The translations under genes were made by a program, and so were the position numbers. DNA of 28,386 bases, from the IMG/VR virus record IMGVR_UViG_3300020020_000136, positions 1 through 28,386 of that record; one strand, written 5' to 3'. Positions 7,920-14,846 of this stretch are shown here, one piece after another. Within the stretch, counting starts at the first letter, position 1. Each line of letters begins with the position of its first letter. The stretch comes from a virus. Below the pieces are notes generated by a model. The model saw only the letters and a program-made list of their open reading frames with translations, was not told the DNA's origin and made no database searches.

Positions 7920-8479
7920 TTCTTGCGTTTGACGCCTGGCTTGTCGGCGTCCTCTTCTTCCGCCTCGGTGTAGATCGGCGGCGGATCGGCGCGCTCGCCG
8001 GGGCCGTGCGGGTTATCCATGTCGTTGGTGTCGTTGTTGCCCGGTCCCGACACCGGGACGTATTCACCGGCGGCACCAGGAGAGCCGCGCAGATCGACTT
8101 CGTCGCTCTGCTGCTGGCGCATCGCCTCGGTCGGCGACAGCGGCGAGTTGGCTGGCGTGCCCATCGGGTCTTCCTGATCGATGAAGGCGCCGGCCGGCTC
8201 GCCAGAAGGCGTCAGCGGCTTGTCCTTGTTGATCTCGGAGGCGCGTTCGCCGCTGCGGGGATTAGCCGGTTCGGGCGTTTTGGCCGTATTCTTGGCCTTT
8301 TCCGCCGCTTTTCGCTCTTCCTCGCGCTGATTCTGCGTCTTGTCTGGTCCAGCCATGGTTTTAGCCCTCTTTTCAGGTTGTGAGCGTTTCACGGCGGATT
8401 TTTTGACCTTGGAAGCCGCTTTGCCGGGCTTTTTTCCCGGTTTTTCGGGCTTTTTGCCCTTCTTCGGCTTCCTGGGCAT
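7916..8479 (-). CDS. Lys/Pro-rich disordered protein, possible internal start
   Basis: 187 residues from an ATG that overlaps the upstream TGA (TGATG) and follows a strong GGAGGAAT site. Residues 1-40 are extremely basic (PRKPKKGKKPEKPGKKPGKA, SKVKKSAVKR), and residues 45-70 are a charged helix (REEERKAAEKAKN). The rest is polar, Gly/Pro/Asp-rich and probably unstructured, ending EEEDADKPGVKRKK. An internal ATG at 8356 (MAGPDKTQNQ) has its own GAGGGC site, so a shorter 145-residue product without the basic head is possible. The histone-like head may bind DNA. I do not recognise a family. Confidence 0.65.
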   Translation of the reverse strand: MPRKPKKGKKPEKPGKKPGKAASKVKKSAVKRSQPEKRAKTMAGPDKTQNQREEERKAAEKAKNTAKTPEPANPRSGERASEINKDKPLTPSGEPAGAFIDQEDPMGTPANSPLSPTEAMRQQQSDEVDLRGSPGAAGEYVPVSGPGNNDTNDMDNPHGPGERADPPPIYTEAEEEDADKPGVKRKK

Positions 8480-8889
8480 CAATTCCTCCGCTTTTTCGTC
8501 GCGCCCTCGCGGGCGACATCCGTAAACGTCAGAGTTGACGCCGCCGATACCGACGGGCCGGTCCTGACCGTGACGGCAACGGTTCCGGCGGCGAAAAGTG
8601 CCGGTGAAATCGGCGTGGTCAGGCTGGATTCGTCAATAAAGGTTGTGGGCGCGTCGGTGCCGTCTAAGCAGATGATGCTTTCGGCGATGAAATCGTTGCC
8701 GGTGGCGGTCAAAGTAAAATCCGGGTCGGTCACCACGGCGGTGTCGGGGTCAATGCTTGCGAGCACCGGCGGCTCGACGTTTTCGCCGGCGCTGCCGACC
8801 AGTGGCAGGTCGCCGGTCTTGACGATGATGTTGGCGGGACCGCGGATAACCAAGGTTTCGCCGGCGGGGACTTCGTAGTGCTGCGCCAT
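8479..8889 (-). CDS. IPT/TIG-like Ig-fold structural protein
   Basis: 136 residues. The N-terminal 35 (MAQHYEVPAGETLVIRGPAN) resemble a short beta module. Residues 40-125 (PPVLASIDPDTAVVTDPDFTL, GNDFIAESIICLDGTDAPTTF, then a TVAVTVRTGP strand) have the pattern of IPT/TIG-type Ig-like domains, which decorate phage tails and capsids and bind surfaces weakly. Start and stop both overlap neighbours by a single base (TGATG), and GGAGGAA precedes the ATG. Likely a tail or head decoration protein. Confidence 0.65.
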   Translation of the reverse strand: MAQHYEVPAGETLVIRGPANIIVKTGDLPLVGSAGENVEPPVLASIDPDTAVVTDPDFTLTATGNDFIAESIICLDGTDAPTTFIDESSLTTPISPALFAAGTVAVTVRTGPSVSAASTLTFTDVAREGATKKRRN

Positions 8890-9101
8890 CAGAATGTTCC
8901 TCCATCGATAATCGCGGGCATCGAGGTGACGATCACCCAGCTCGCGTTGCTTCTTGCGTATTGCTGGCCGTCCATCGGCGCCTCGCCGACGCCGCCGCCG
9001 GTGCTGATCGGCAACCAGGCGTAATCGGCCCAGCGAAAACTGATGCCGTGGCCGGTGTAGATCTGGCCCGACGTCGGTGCTGAGGGAAAATCAAAAGCCA
9101 T
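8889..9101 (-). CDS. Small fibre-module protein
   Basis: 70 residues from MAFDFPSAPTSGQIYTGHG; this ATG follows the upstream stop by 1 base, whereas the earlier in-frame Met lies inside the previous gene. The 'FDFPSAPTSGQIY...FRWADYAWLPI' stretch is the same module found at the N-terminus of the shorter fibre paralogue (LDFPPSPQLNDKY...FDGVKWTTVG). Here it stands alone with a C-terminal tail (GGVGEAPMDGQQYARSNAS) resembling the joint before a fibre body. It may be a fibre adaptor or a remnant of a longer fibre. Confidence 0.6.
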   Translation of the reverse strand: MAFDFPSAPTSGQIYTGHGISFRWADYAWLPISTGGGVGEAPMDGQQYARSNASWVIVTSMPAIIDGGTF

Positions 9102-9102
9102 G

Positions 9103-9936
9103 TCACTGCTTCCATACGCGGACACGCACGGTGCCGCTGGCCAAGTCCAGCGTGCCGGCGGTCTTGTTCTGGAATTGAAACTTGACGGTGTTGGCGGCGG
9201 AAACCCAGGCCAGCAACGTCATGCCGGTGAGGTCGAGTGAAAAACTCACCGAGCAGAAGTCGCCCATCGCAGCCCCCGTCACCGTCAGGGTCTGGATCGC
9301 GCCGACCGCGCCGGTCGCGAGCGAGGCCGGGTCGTAGACCACGCTGCCTTGCAGATACAGGCCGGTGATGTCGGTCGGGGTATGGGTGTGCGTGGCAGGC
9401 GGAAAGGTCGCGGGCTTGCCGGTGATGTCGGCCCAATCGCTGGAGCCAGAGCCTGCACCCGGCGCGCCGGCCGGGCCGATGGTCCCGACCCACTGCGTGG
9501 AGGTGCCGTCATTGTAGTAGACCAGCAGCGTTCCTGAGTCGGTTTCAAACCAAAAATCGCCCGCGACAGGTGCGGGAGGCGGCGTGTCGCCGACCCATGC
9601 CGGCGCGCCATTCGCCCCGCGCGGTCCTGTCGGCCCGGTGAGGCCGGTGGCGCCCTGCGGTCCCTGGATGCCCTGCGGCCCCTGCGAGCCGGTGTCGCCT
9701 TTAATTCCTGGAAGGCCCTGGTCGCCCTTCTGCCCCGGAGGTCCGGCGTTGCCGACCGGACCTGGCGGGCCGGCCACGCCTTGCGGCCCTGCCGGTCCCG
9801 GCGCGCCGACGGCGGCAGCGAACGTGGTCGGGATGACGCCGCCGGGACCGGAGACGCCGATCGCGGTCACCGCCTCGGAAGCGTCGGCGTCATTGCTGGT
9901 GGGTATCCACAGCGCGATGCGGGCGTTCTGGCTCAT
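9103..9936 (-). CDS. Collagen-like tail fibre protein
   Basis: 277 residues from [20 protein letters not shown]; the ATG overlaps the upstream TGA (ATGA). Residues 44-112 are 23 unbroken Gly-X-Y triplets ([10 protein letters not shown]..., [20 protein letters not shown]), expected to form a collagen triple helix without hydroxyproline. After it come a module [23 protein letters not shown] shared with the fibre genes, a short Gly/Ser linker, a His-rich [13 protein letters not shown] motif typical of trimeric fibres, and a beta-rich C-terminus. This is a trimeric shaft-and-tip fibre. Codon use in the repeat is strongly GC-rich. Confidence 0.85.
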   Translation of the reverse strand: MSQNARIALWIPTSNDADASEAVTAIGVSGPGGVIPTTFAAAVGAPGPAGPQGVAGPPGPVGNAGPPGQKGDQGLPGIKGDTGSQGPQGIQGPQGATGLTGPTGPRGANGAPAWVGDTPPPAPVAGDFWFETDSGTLLVYYNDGTSTQWVGTIGPAGAPGAGSGSSDWADITGKPATFPPATHTHTPTDITGLYLQGSVVYDPASLATGAVGAIQTLTVTGAAMGDFCSVSFSLDLTGMTLLAWVSAANTVKFQFQNKTAGTLDLASGTVRVRVWKQ

Positions 9937-11336
9937 GAGATGATCAAATCCGATGCGTGCCAGGTGCCCCACATTCGGCAACCGACTTGAGGTGCAGTAG
10001 ACATCGTCAGCGTGTTGCCGGTGGCCGAGAAATCGACCGACGGCTCCTGCACGATGCCGTCGATCGAGATCATGATCTCGCCGACCGCGTTGGCATTGGT
10101 CGGCTGATCCCCCAGCGTCGGGTTCGGATAGGTCATGGTGAAGATGCGGTTGATGCCGTCGGGGACGGGAGCAATCTTGATCTTGAACACCGAGATAGCG
10201 CCGGGCGCGAGCTGGCTAGCCTCGACCAGCAGATCCCACTGCACAATAGAGTTGGCGGTGGCGCCGACGTTGAGGGTCAGCGATGAAGTCGCCTTGTCGA
10301 TGGTGTAATCCATCCCGATCACCAGCCGCACACCGTTGAGGTGGACGTCGCTGTCGTTGTCTGTGACCAGCGGGATCTTGCCGTCCTTGTCGGCGCCGGT
10401 GAACACAGTCTGCCCGGCGGTTGCGATATAGACGAAGTTATCTTGGTAGGCCGGCGTCAGGGTGTAGGGCGTGGTCCACTGGGTGCCGTCCCAGATGTAG
10501 AGCTGGTTGTTGGTGGTGTTGTAATAAAAGGAGCCTGGTGCCAGCGGATCAGGCGCAGTGATGCCGGTTTCCGGGTTGGCTGACCCAGGGAATGGCGGCT
10601 GCGGCCAGGCGCCGAGGTAGTAGAAATTCCAGTTGCCGACCAGCTGGTAGGCTTGCAGCGCCCACCACTTCGCGCTCCAGAGGCCGGCGAGGCCGCCTTC
10701 GACGGGTTGGTAATAGAGGCCGTGGCCCCACGGCGTGCCTTGGGTGTAGGCCGGCGCGTCCTCCGGGTTGACCACCGGGCCTGCGAGATATTCCGCCCAG
10801 GCCGCGGACTGCTCTTGATTAGTTTCGCTGACCTCGGCGTGGGCTTGACTGTAATTGGCCCAGTTCTCGGCGTCGTTGGTTTCTGCTTCCACCGTGGAGG
10901 TGGCGTTGATGGCGAGGTGGGTGTTGTGCTCGATCGTGGCGTTGGCGGCGTTGATCGCGGTCAGGAAGGTGGCCGCGGTGTTGGCGGCGGCCTCGGCGTC
11001 CAAGGCGCGCAGGTGGGTGTTGCGCTCGCTGGCCAGCACCTGGCCGGCGGCGTTGATGGTTGCCTGGGCCTCGGCGATCACCCGGTTCTCAACGCTGTTG
11101 ATCTCGGCGCGGGTGTGCTTGAGTTCGACCGCGAGCTGGTCGGGACCGACGATATTGTTTTTCAGCCGGCCGTCATCCCTGCGGATCTCGGCCAGGGCTA
11201 CTTGCGTTGACTGGATGGCCTCGATCAGGTTCTGGATCTGGGCGTCGAGCCGGTCGCCGGGAAAAGGCCCGCGGGGGTTGTTGCGGGCGATGTCGGCGAA
11301 GGATACCTGCCGAGCCGGCGGCTTAAGAGCTGCCAT
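9933..11336 (-). CDS. Tail fibre protein with N-terminal coiled coil
   Basis: 467 residues; first gene of the leftward structural operon. Residues 10-60 ([20 protein letters not shown] followed by a helical [23 protein letters not shown]) form a phage fibre N-terminal motif I have seen before a long helix. Residues 60-180 are Ala/Asn/Glu-rich helical repeats, likely a trimeric coiled coil. Then come aromatic Gly/Pro-rich blocks ([13 protein letters not shown]), a [19 protein letters not shown] module, and beta-structured modules from about 310 ([28 protein letters not shown]), which resemble phage tail 'NGVRLxxGxDYT' repeats. Expected to attach to the tail and to lead to the receptor-binding tip. 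The start ATG is only 51 bases from a divergent gene. Confidence 0.8.
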   Translation of the reverse strand: MAALKPPARQVSFADIARNNPRGPFPGDRLDAQIQNLIEAIQSTQVALAEIRRDDGRLKNNIVGPDQLAVELKHTRAEINSVENRVIAEAQATINAAGQVLASERNTHLRALDAEAAANTAATFLTAINAANATIEHNTHLAINATSTVEAETNDAENWANYSQAHAEVSETNQEQSAAWAEYLAGPVVNPEDAPAYTQGTPWGHGLYYQPVEGGLAGLWSAKWWALQAYQLVGNWNFYYLGAWPQPPFPGSANPETGITAPDPLAPGSFYYNTTNNQLYIWDGTQWTTPYTLTPAYQDNFVYIATAGQTVFTGADKDGKIPLVTDNDSDVHLNGVRLVIGMDYTIDKATSSLTLNVGATANSIVQWDLLVEASQLAPGAISVFKIKIAPVPDGINRIFTMTYPNPTLGDQPTNANAVGEIMISIDGIVQEPSVDFSATGNTLTMSTAPQVGCRMWGTWHASDLIIS

Positions 11337-11387
11337 GTGCTAGCTTTCATGCCGGCCTGCCGAGGGCCATTACAGGCGAGGTGATTT

Positions 11388-11882
11388 ATGGCACTGGATG
11401 ACGCAAAAAGGAAGCCGCTGTCGGCCGAGCATTTGGCAGCACTCGATGGCTTGGACCGCGGGGTGACGTTCAACACCGCCCACACCGTGGCGCGCGAGCT
11501 GATCGAGATGGGGTTGGCCTTCTCCGATTGGGGACGGCTCGCCATCACCGAGGCGGGTCGCATTGCACTACGGCGGCCGCTGCAGTCGTTTCGAATTATC
11601 GATGAGCACGTCGCCGACTTATCCGACGAGCAGTTCTTCGCGGAGGGCGTGCGCGCGATCGATCCGATGACGGCGCCGCATCTTGTTCACGCATCGCAAT
11701 CGAAGATGGAGCGCACAGCGATCGTGTTGGTTGAAGAAGAACCTTACGAGCCGTTGCCGCCGGCGAGCGATGACATTCAACGCGCGGTGCGAGCTGCTGG
11801 AGTTGCAAGCGGCATCACTGGCGTGTGGGTCGAAGACAAATGGGTGCATGCATTCATTGAGGCGTTCGTGAGCGGCGAGTGA
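11388..11882 (+). CDS. Winged-helix-like protein of unknown function
   Basis: 164 residues, with GAGGTG before the ATG. Residues 10-63 (LSAEHLAALDGLDRGVTFN, VARELIEMGLA, DWGRLAITEAGRIALRR) follow the helix-helix-wing pattern 'LxxRGLxxxx...ITExGRxAL' of winged-helix DNA-binding domains. The remainder is acidic, with ADLSDEQFFAEGVRAID and a terminal GVWVEDKWVHAFIEAFVSGE, and is unfamiliar. The gene is divergent from the structural operon, 51 bases away, so it could regulate late transcription. That is inferred from position and fold only. No terminator with a U tract follows. Confidence 0.6.
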   Translation: MALDDAKRKPLSAEHLAALDGLDRGVTFNTAHTVARELIEMGLAFSDWGRLAITEAGRIALRRPLQSFRIIDEHVADLSDEQFFAEGVRAIDPMTAPHLVHASQSKMERTAIVLVEEEPYEPLPPASDDIQRAVRAAGVASGITGVWVEDKWVHAFIEAFVSGE

Positions 11883-12149
11883 AACTCATCACATAAAAAA
11901 CTCACAACACAAAAACGCAGCAACAAAAATTTTGCCACGCAGCACTGCGAACGCGCGCGCCGTGTAGCTTTGGCCACGCCGGGGGGTGATTGTGTTGCGC
12001 ACGATTAGGTTGTGCGCCATTTAATTGCACGCAATTCAACGGCGCGCTGCGGCCGGCCCTATGTTATATAAACATGGGGTCTTTGCCTATAACCTACTGA
12101 AATCATTGGGCTTTCACTATCGCGCCAGGCGCTTGGGAAGCAATAGGGA
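11883..12149. promoter_or_regulatory. AT-rich intergenic region with inverted repeats
   Basis: 267 bases between convergent genes with no convincing gene. The first 60 are A-rich. Inverted repeats: GCGCAC and GTGCGC (11997-12017, 9-base gap); AATTGC-AC-GCAATT (12023-12036, perfect 14 bases); ATGTT-ATATA-AACAT (12061-12075); GCGCC-A-GGCGC (about 12121-12131). These look like protein-binding sites, or the last could be a weak transcription stop for the leftward gene ending at 12150. No recognisable paired -35/-10 was found. Confidence 0.4.
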
Positions 12150-12404
12150 TTATTCCAGCTCTGCTATCGCCGCATCCAGCTCGCTCGCTGTTAGATCAGC
12201 GCCGCGCTTGCCGATCGTCGCTGATTTATCGTCGCTGAAATACTCTAACAGCGTTCGGCCGGCGCTTGCCTTTGATGCGGCGCTTGCGTCGTTATCCCTT
12301 AGCACGTTCAAAAGCGCCTGCTTAACTTCATCGCGGAGAGACGCCGTTGATGATTGCTCTTGTGGCTTTGCGCTTTGCACTATCGGTTCTCTTGTTCGTC
12401 GCAT
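12150..12404 (-). CDS. Possible terminase small subunit-like protein
   Basis: 84 residues. The region LRDEVKQALLNVLRDNDASA-ASKASAGRTLLEYF, then GADLTASELDAAIAELE, resembles the C-terminal helical oligomerisation part of some phage small terminases ('xxxASARTLLExxG...LTxxELxxxIxxL'). It lacks the expected N-terminal helix-turn-helix. The start overlaps the upstream gene by 77 bases in another frame, with GAGGG 8 bases before the ATG supporting separate translation. Placement about 9 kb from terL is unusual. It may instead be a small accessory protein. Similarity is weak. Confidence 0.4.
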   Translation of the reverse strand: MRRTREPIVQSAKPQEQSSTASLRDEVKQALLNVLRDNDASAASKASAGRTLLEYFSDDKSATIGKRGADLTASELDAAIAELE

Positions 12405-12609
12405 GCTTTGCCCTCTTGATATTCCATTGCTGCAGGTGACCGCCGTGCAATCTGCAGCGACTCACGCCGTGCATTGCTAATTGGCCGCATGGTTTACCGC
12501 TATGCCGTGCAACGCCGTCGCACTTGATACGGTTAACATGCCCTTGTTTTATCGCATGCTTTGCCATTGCTGCACGCCAAGCCGCATTGCCTGATCCGCT
12601 TGTTTTCAC
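12328..12609 (-). CDS. HGG-motif zinc-knuckle protein
   Basis: 93 residues starting at GTG; the upstream context is purine-rich but has no clear Shine-Dalgarno, so an internal Met at 12567 is an alternative. Residues 28-58 read IKCDGVARHSGKPCGQLAMH-GVSRCRLHGGH: three Cys and a His-Gly-Gly in the spacing of the 'HGGxSTG' family (CxxxTRxGxPCxxPxxxxGRCRxHGG), a small zinc-binding domain frequent in alphaproteobacterial phages, often near packaging genes. The C-terminus is basic (KRAKHATNKRTDSAKRKATR). It is expected to bind metal and nucleic acid. Function is not established. It is more AT-rich than the operons around it. Confidence 0.6.
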   Translation of the reverse strand: MKTSGSGNAAWRAAMAKHAIKQGHVNRIKCDGVARHSGKPCGQLAMHGVSRCRLHGGHLQQWNIKRAKHATNKRTDSAKRKATRAIINGVSPR

Positions 12610-12699
12610 TTTTTTTCTCTTTTTTCAGATTTTCTGATTGACTCGCTCTGTATCATATGAGACAAGAACGCATCGAAACGAAACGAGACGGAACATAAC
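12610..12699. promoter_or_regulatory. Divergent promoter region
   Basis: The 90 bases between two divergent starts. A TATCAT at 12651-12656 could be a rightward -10, and the complementary TATGAT a leftward -10, both within the near-palindrome TATCATATGA. Matching -35 boxes are poor (TTGACT at 12638 is only 7 bases from the rightward box). A pentamer-like repeat CGAAA-CGAAA-CGAGA-CGGAA runs from 12674 towards the rightward start and may be a binding site or part of the leader. A T/C-rich run lies at 12607-12626. Confidence 0.35.
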
Positions 12700-13344
12700 A
12701 TGCTAATCAAAGAAGCGCAGGCCATTACCGGCTCAATTGGTTATCCCTCCAAAATGCCGGGAACAAGCTACGGCCTATCGGCCGAAAAGTGCATCACCGG
12801 TTCCAAGCTTGCGCAGATTGAAGGCTCCACCTGCTTCAACTGCTATGCGCTTAAAGGCAATTACATTTACCCATCGGTAAAAGCCGCGCATGAAAAGCGC
12901 CTTTCCGGCATCAATCATCCGGCATGGCCTAAAGCAATGGCCGGCATGTTGCGCGCCGCGCATCGGCCTAACAAAAAGGGCGAGCAATTGCCTCCCTATC
13001 ATCGTTGGCATGATAGCGGTGATTTGCAGTCTGTGCCGCACTTGGAAGCAATCTGTGAAGTGGCGCGGCTAACACCGGAATTGATGCACTGGATTCCCTC
13101 GCGCGAGCTGTCAATTCTCAAAGAGTTTTTGGCCGGTGGTGGTGTAGTGCCGGACAATCTGATCATTCGCATATCGGCCACTATGGTCGATGGCGCGCCA
13201 ACTAAAGCATGGTCGCATACTTCAACTGTACAGACCGAGCGCACCGAGGATTCGTGTCCCTCGTTGCTGCAGGATGGCAAGTGCGGAGCATGCCGGCGGT
13301 GTTGGGATAAATCGATACAGAATATTCCGTATCCGATTCACTAA
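12700..13344 (+). CDS. GP88-like Cys-rich phage protein
   Basis: 214 residues. It has the layout I associate with the 'gene product 88' phage family: a Cys cluster near the start (C31, then STCFNCYALKG with C45 and C48), the central RWHDSGDLQSVPHLEAICEV motif at about 102-121 with ELMHWIPSRE after it, and a C-terminal cluster C186, C195, C198, C201 (CxxCxxC). The eight Cys suggest metal or iron-sulfur binding. The spacing is not the CxxxCxxC of radical SAM enzymes. No biochemical role is known to me for the family. The gene is less GC-rich than its flanks and divergent from the HGG gene, so it may be a horizontally acquired unit. Confidence 0.65.
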   Translation: MLIKEAQAITGSIGYPSKMPGTSYGLSAEKCITGSKLAQIEGSTCFNCYALKGNYIYPSVKAAHEKRLSGINHPAWPKAMAGMLRAAHRPNKKGEQLPPYHRWHDSGDLQSVPHLEAICEVARLTPELMHWIPSRELSILKEFLAGGGVVPDNLIIRISATMVDGAPTKAWSHTSTVQTERTEDSCPSLLQDGKCGACRRCWDKSIQNIPYPIH

Positions 13345-13367
13345 ACCGCGCACCCCATAGCTTAGAC

Positions 13368-13392
13368 GGCCGGCACCGCAAGGTCACCGGCC
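13368..13392. terminator. Hairpin with GCAA loop downstream of the GP88-like gene
   Basis: GGCCGG pairs with CCGGCC, continued after a small bulge by ACC/GGT around a GCAA tetraloop. It lies 24 bases after the stop at 13344. There is no U tract, so it could slow but not clearly stop transcription; an mRNA-stabilising 3' hairpin is equally possible. Confidence 0.4.
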
Positions 13393-13429
13393 ACTAGGGC
13401 GTGGAAGCATCACTGGCGATGTTTTCGCA

Positions 13430-13444
13430 TTTCAAATTTTGAAA
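13430..13444. promoter_or_regulatory. 15-base palindrome before small-gene operon
   Basis: TTTCAAA-T-TTTGAAA is perfectly symmetric and ends 10 bases before the ATG at 13455. The start's AAAGG ribosome site overlaps its right arm. A protein bound here, or an mRNA stem, would block both transcription and translation of the operon. The HTH protein encoded at 14527 in the same operon is a candidate ligand; that link is a guess. Confidence 0.4.
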
Positions 13445-13454
13445 GGTTAAGACA

Positions 13455-13787
13455 ATGGAATATCTCGACTCGGTGGTTGTCGATGTTACCCGCGGCGATG
13501 AAATCGACACCATCGAAATCATGGTCGCCGATAACATCCTCAGCCGTGGCGATGACACCATAGACGGCCGCGGGCTGTATCCTGGCCTAGTGTGGGATTG
13601 CGGCGCCTATCTGGACGCAGTGCATTGGAACGCCGAAGGCGAAACCATCGCCTACCTGATCAACGAAGGTCAGATTCTGGAAGATACCATAGAAGCCTAT
13701 TCCGACCCCGACGGCGATCATCCGGCAGTCACCTGGAAAGTCCGCCCCGCATCAATCGCAGTCCTGCGCAAGCATGGGATTATCTGA
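13455..13787 (+). CDS. Hypothetical acidic protein
   Basis: 110 residues; first gene of a rightward operon. The start ATG has GAAAGG upstream. Strongly acidic, with VVVDVTRGDEIDTIEIMVAD, then VWDCGAYLDAVHWNAEGETI and DPDGDHPAVTWKVRPASIAV. The alternating hydrophobic/acidic pattern suggests a compact beta-rich cytoplasmic domain. No family recognised. The stop lies 2 bases before the next start. Confidence 0.65.
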   Translation: MEYLDSVVVDVTRGDEIDTIEIMVADNILSRGDDTIDGRGLYPGLVWDCGAYLDAVHWNAEGETIAYLINEGQILEDTIEAYSDPDGDHPAVTWKVRPASIAVLRKHGII

Positions 13788-13789
13788 TC

Positions 13790-14002
13790 ATGGCACGCAT
13801 GAAGCCCGCACCCGCGACCCGCTACATAGTCCGCGACAAGGCAACGCAGGGAATCGATTTCCTGCTCTGGGGTGATGATGACCCCAGAGCAGCGCAGCAC
13901 AGCCTAGCCGAAGCCATAGCCGAAGGCCTGGAAGTTGAGCTGGTAGTGATGCCAGCCGATGACATGGACGAACACACCCGCAACCTGATTGAAGGAAAAT
14001 AA
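13790..14002 (+). CDS. Hypothetical small protein
   Basis: 70 residues from MARMKPAPATRYIVRDKATQ. An open frame extends further upstream, but there it only shadows the previous gene, and this ATG sits 2 bases after the preceding stop. The N-terminus is basic and the remainder acidic (FLLWGDDDPRAAQHSLAEAI, VMPADDMDEHTRN). Position 1 base before the next gene indicates co-translation. Function unknown. Confidence 0.6.
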   Translation: MARMKPAPATRYIVRDKATQGIDFLLWGDDDPRAAQHSLAEAIAEGLEVELVVMPADDMDEHTRNLIEGK

Positions 14003-14003
14003 C

Positions 14004-14207
14004 ATGAAGATGTTTTTGGATACCGTGCACTTCAGCCCGCACCGGCACTTTGGCGTAGTGCTCGACACCGAGGGGTTCATCCTCGGAAAAACCCCAATGT
14101 TCCGCACCGCAAAGCAGGCGTTCAACGCCGCGCATACCCTGCGCGACGAGATCATGACCCGTGATGCCCTGGTAATCGCCCAGGCCACAGAAGAGGCAGG
14201 ACTGTGA
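14004..14207 (+). CDS. Hypothetical small protein
   Basis: 67 residues from MKMFLDTVHFSPHRHFGVVL; AAGGAAAA precedes this ATG, and an upstream in-frame Met lies inside the previous gene. Segment TPMFRTAKQAFNAAHTLRDE looks helical, after a beta-type first half with three His residues. No family recognised. It overlaps the next gene's start by one base. Confidence 0.6.
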   Translation: MKMFLDTVHFSPHRHFGVVLDTEGFILGKTPMFRTAKQAFNAAHTLRDEIMTRDALVIAQATEEAGL

Positions 14208-14530
14208 TGACCCAATACAGCAAGGTAGCCGTAGAGAAGGCCATCCAGGCCTCCCGCCGTAGCGGCCAACATATTGGCAAGCGCGAAGCCCAGGCCATCC
14301 ACCGCCTGCTAGCCGGGCGCGGTGCGCCCCGCTACGGCATCTGGTGCGAAGTCTGGGGCGGTGTCACTGGCAGTCGCAGTAGTTGGGCCAAAGGCCCAGC
14401 TGGCGAAGTGCTGGAATTCGCCAGCCAGGAGGAAGCCGTAGTCGAAGCCGAGGCCAGGATGGCCCGCACCCAGGGCGATGTCAGGCGTACCGCCAACTTT
14501 GCCTATACCGCAGCCGAGCTGGAACCATGA
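14207..14530 (+). CDS. Hypothetical protein
   Basis: 107 residues; ATG at 14207 (a GTG one codon earlier is possible) overlaps the preceding TGA. The N-terminal 40 residues are helical and basic (VEKAIQASRRSGQHIGKREA, IHRLLAGRG). The middle is Trp/Gly-rich (YGIWCEVWGGVTGSRSSWAK), and the end is a charged helix (EEAVVEAEARMARTQGD). A nucleic-acid-binding accessory is possible from charge. I recognise no family. Stop overlaps the HTH gene (ATGA). Confidence 0.6.
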   Translation: MTQYSKVAVEKAIQASRRSGQHIGKREAQAIHRLLAGRGAPRYGIWCEVWGGVTGSRSSWAKGPAGEVLEFASQEEAVVEAEARMARTQGDVRRTANFAYTAAELEP

Positions 14531-14718
14531 CCAAGGAACGCTTCATAGCCGGGCTGGAACGGCTCGGCCACAACATCTCGACCGGGCACCGCCTGCTGGG
14601 GATAGGCCGCGCCACCATGTACCGGATCTCCAGGGGCACCTCCGAAGTGCCCCCGGTAGTCCAGCGCCTGATGGACATGTACGAAAAATTCGGCGTGCCG
14701 GAGGAACACCGGCAATGA
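14527..14718 (+). CDS. Small Cro/XRE-type helix-turn-helix regulator
   Basis: 63 residues from MTKERFIAGLERLGHNISTG. The pattern LERLGHNISTGHRLLGIGRA then TMYRISRGTSEVPPVVQRLM is a helix-turn-helix of the Cro/YdaS-like kind: helix, turn with small residues, recognition helix starting at GRATMYRISRG. The gene overlaps both neighbours by ATGA. It probably represses a promoter of its own region; the palindrome at 13430 is one candidate target. Confidence 0.7.
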   Translation: MTKERFIAGLERLGHNISTGHRLLGIGRATMYRISRGTSEVPPVVQRLMDMYEKFGVPEEHRQ

Positions 14719-14843
14719 AGGAAGCCGTCGCAACCCTCATGATCATCTTGGCCGCCATCGGCCTGATAGCCTTCGCCCAAGCGTTCGATGAGCCGCCCGA
14801 ACCGCCGCCGCCGCCCGCCAACGTCGAAGCGATCGCAGTATAA
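14715..14843 (+). CDS. Small single-span membrane protein
   Basis: 42 residues from MKEAVATLMIILAAIGLIAF. A hydrophobic helix at 5-23 is followed by an acidic, Pro-rich tail (AFDEPPEPPPPPANVEAIAV). The ATG overlaps the HTH gene's stop (ATGA). Topology could be N-in with the tail outside, or a signal-anchor. Last gene before the convergent terminator. Function unknown. Confidence 0.55.
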   Translation: MKEAVATLMIILAAIGLIAFAQAFDEPPEPPPPPANVEAIAV

Positions 14844-14846
14844 AAA

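Noticed and set aside
9584-9943. Pro/Gly triplet repeat protein on the plus strand
   Set aside because: It is the complement of the collagen Gly-X-Y repeat, which also reads as Gly/Pro triplets in reverse. The true frame is leftward and fits the operon.
12700-13344. Radical SAM enzyme
   Set aside because: The Cys spacing is CxxC and CxxCxxC with no CxxxCxxC and no SAM-domain glycine motif, so I call it GP88-like only.
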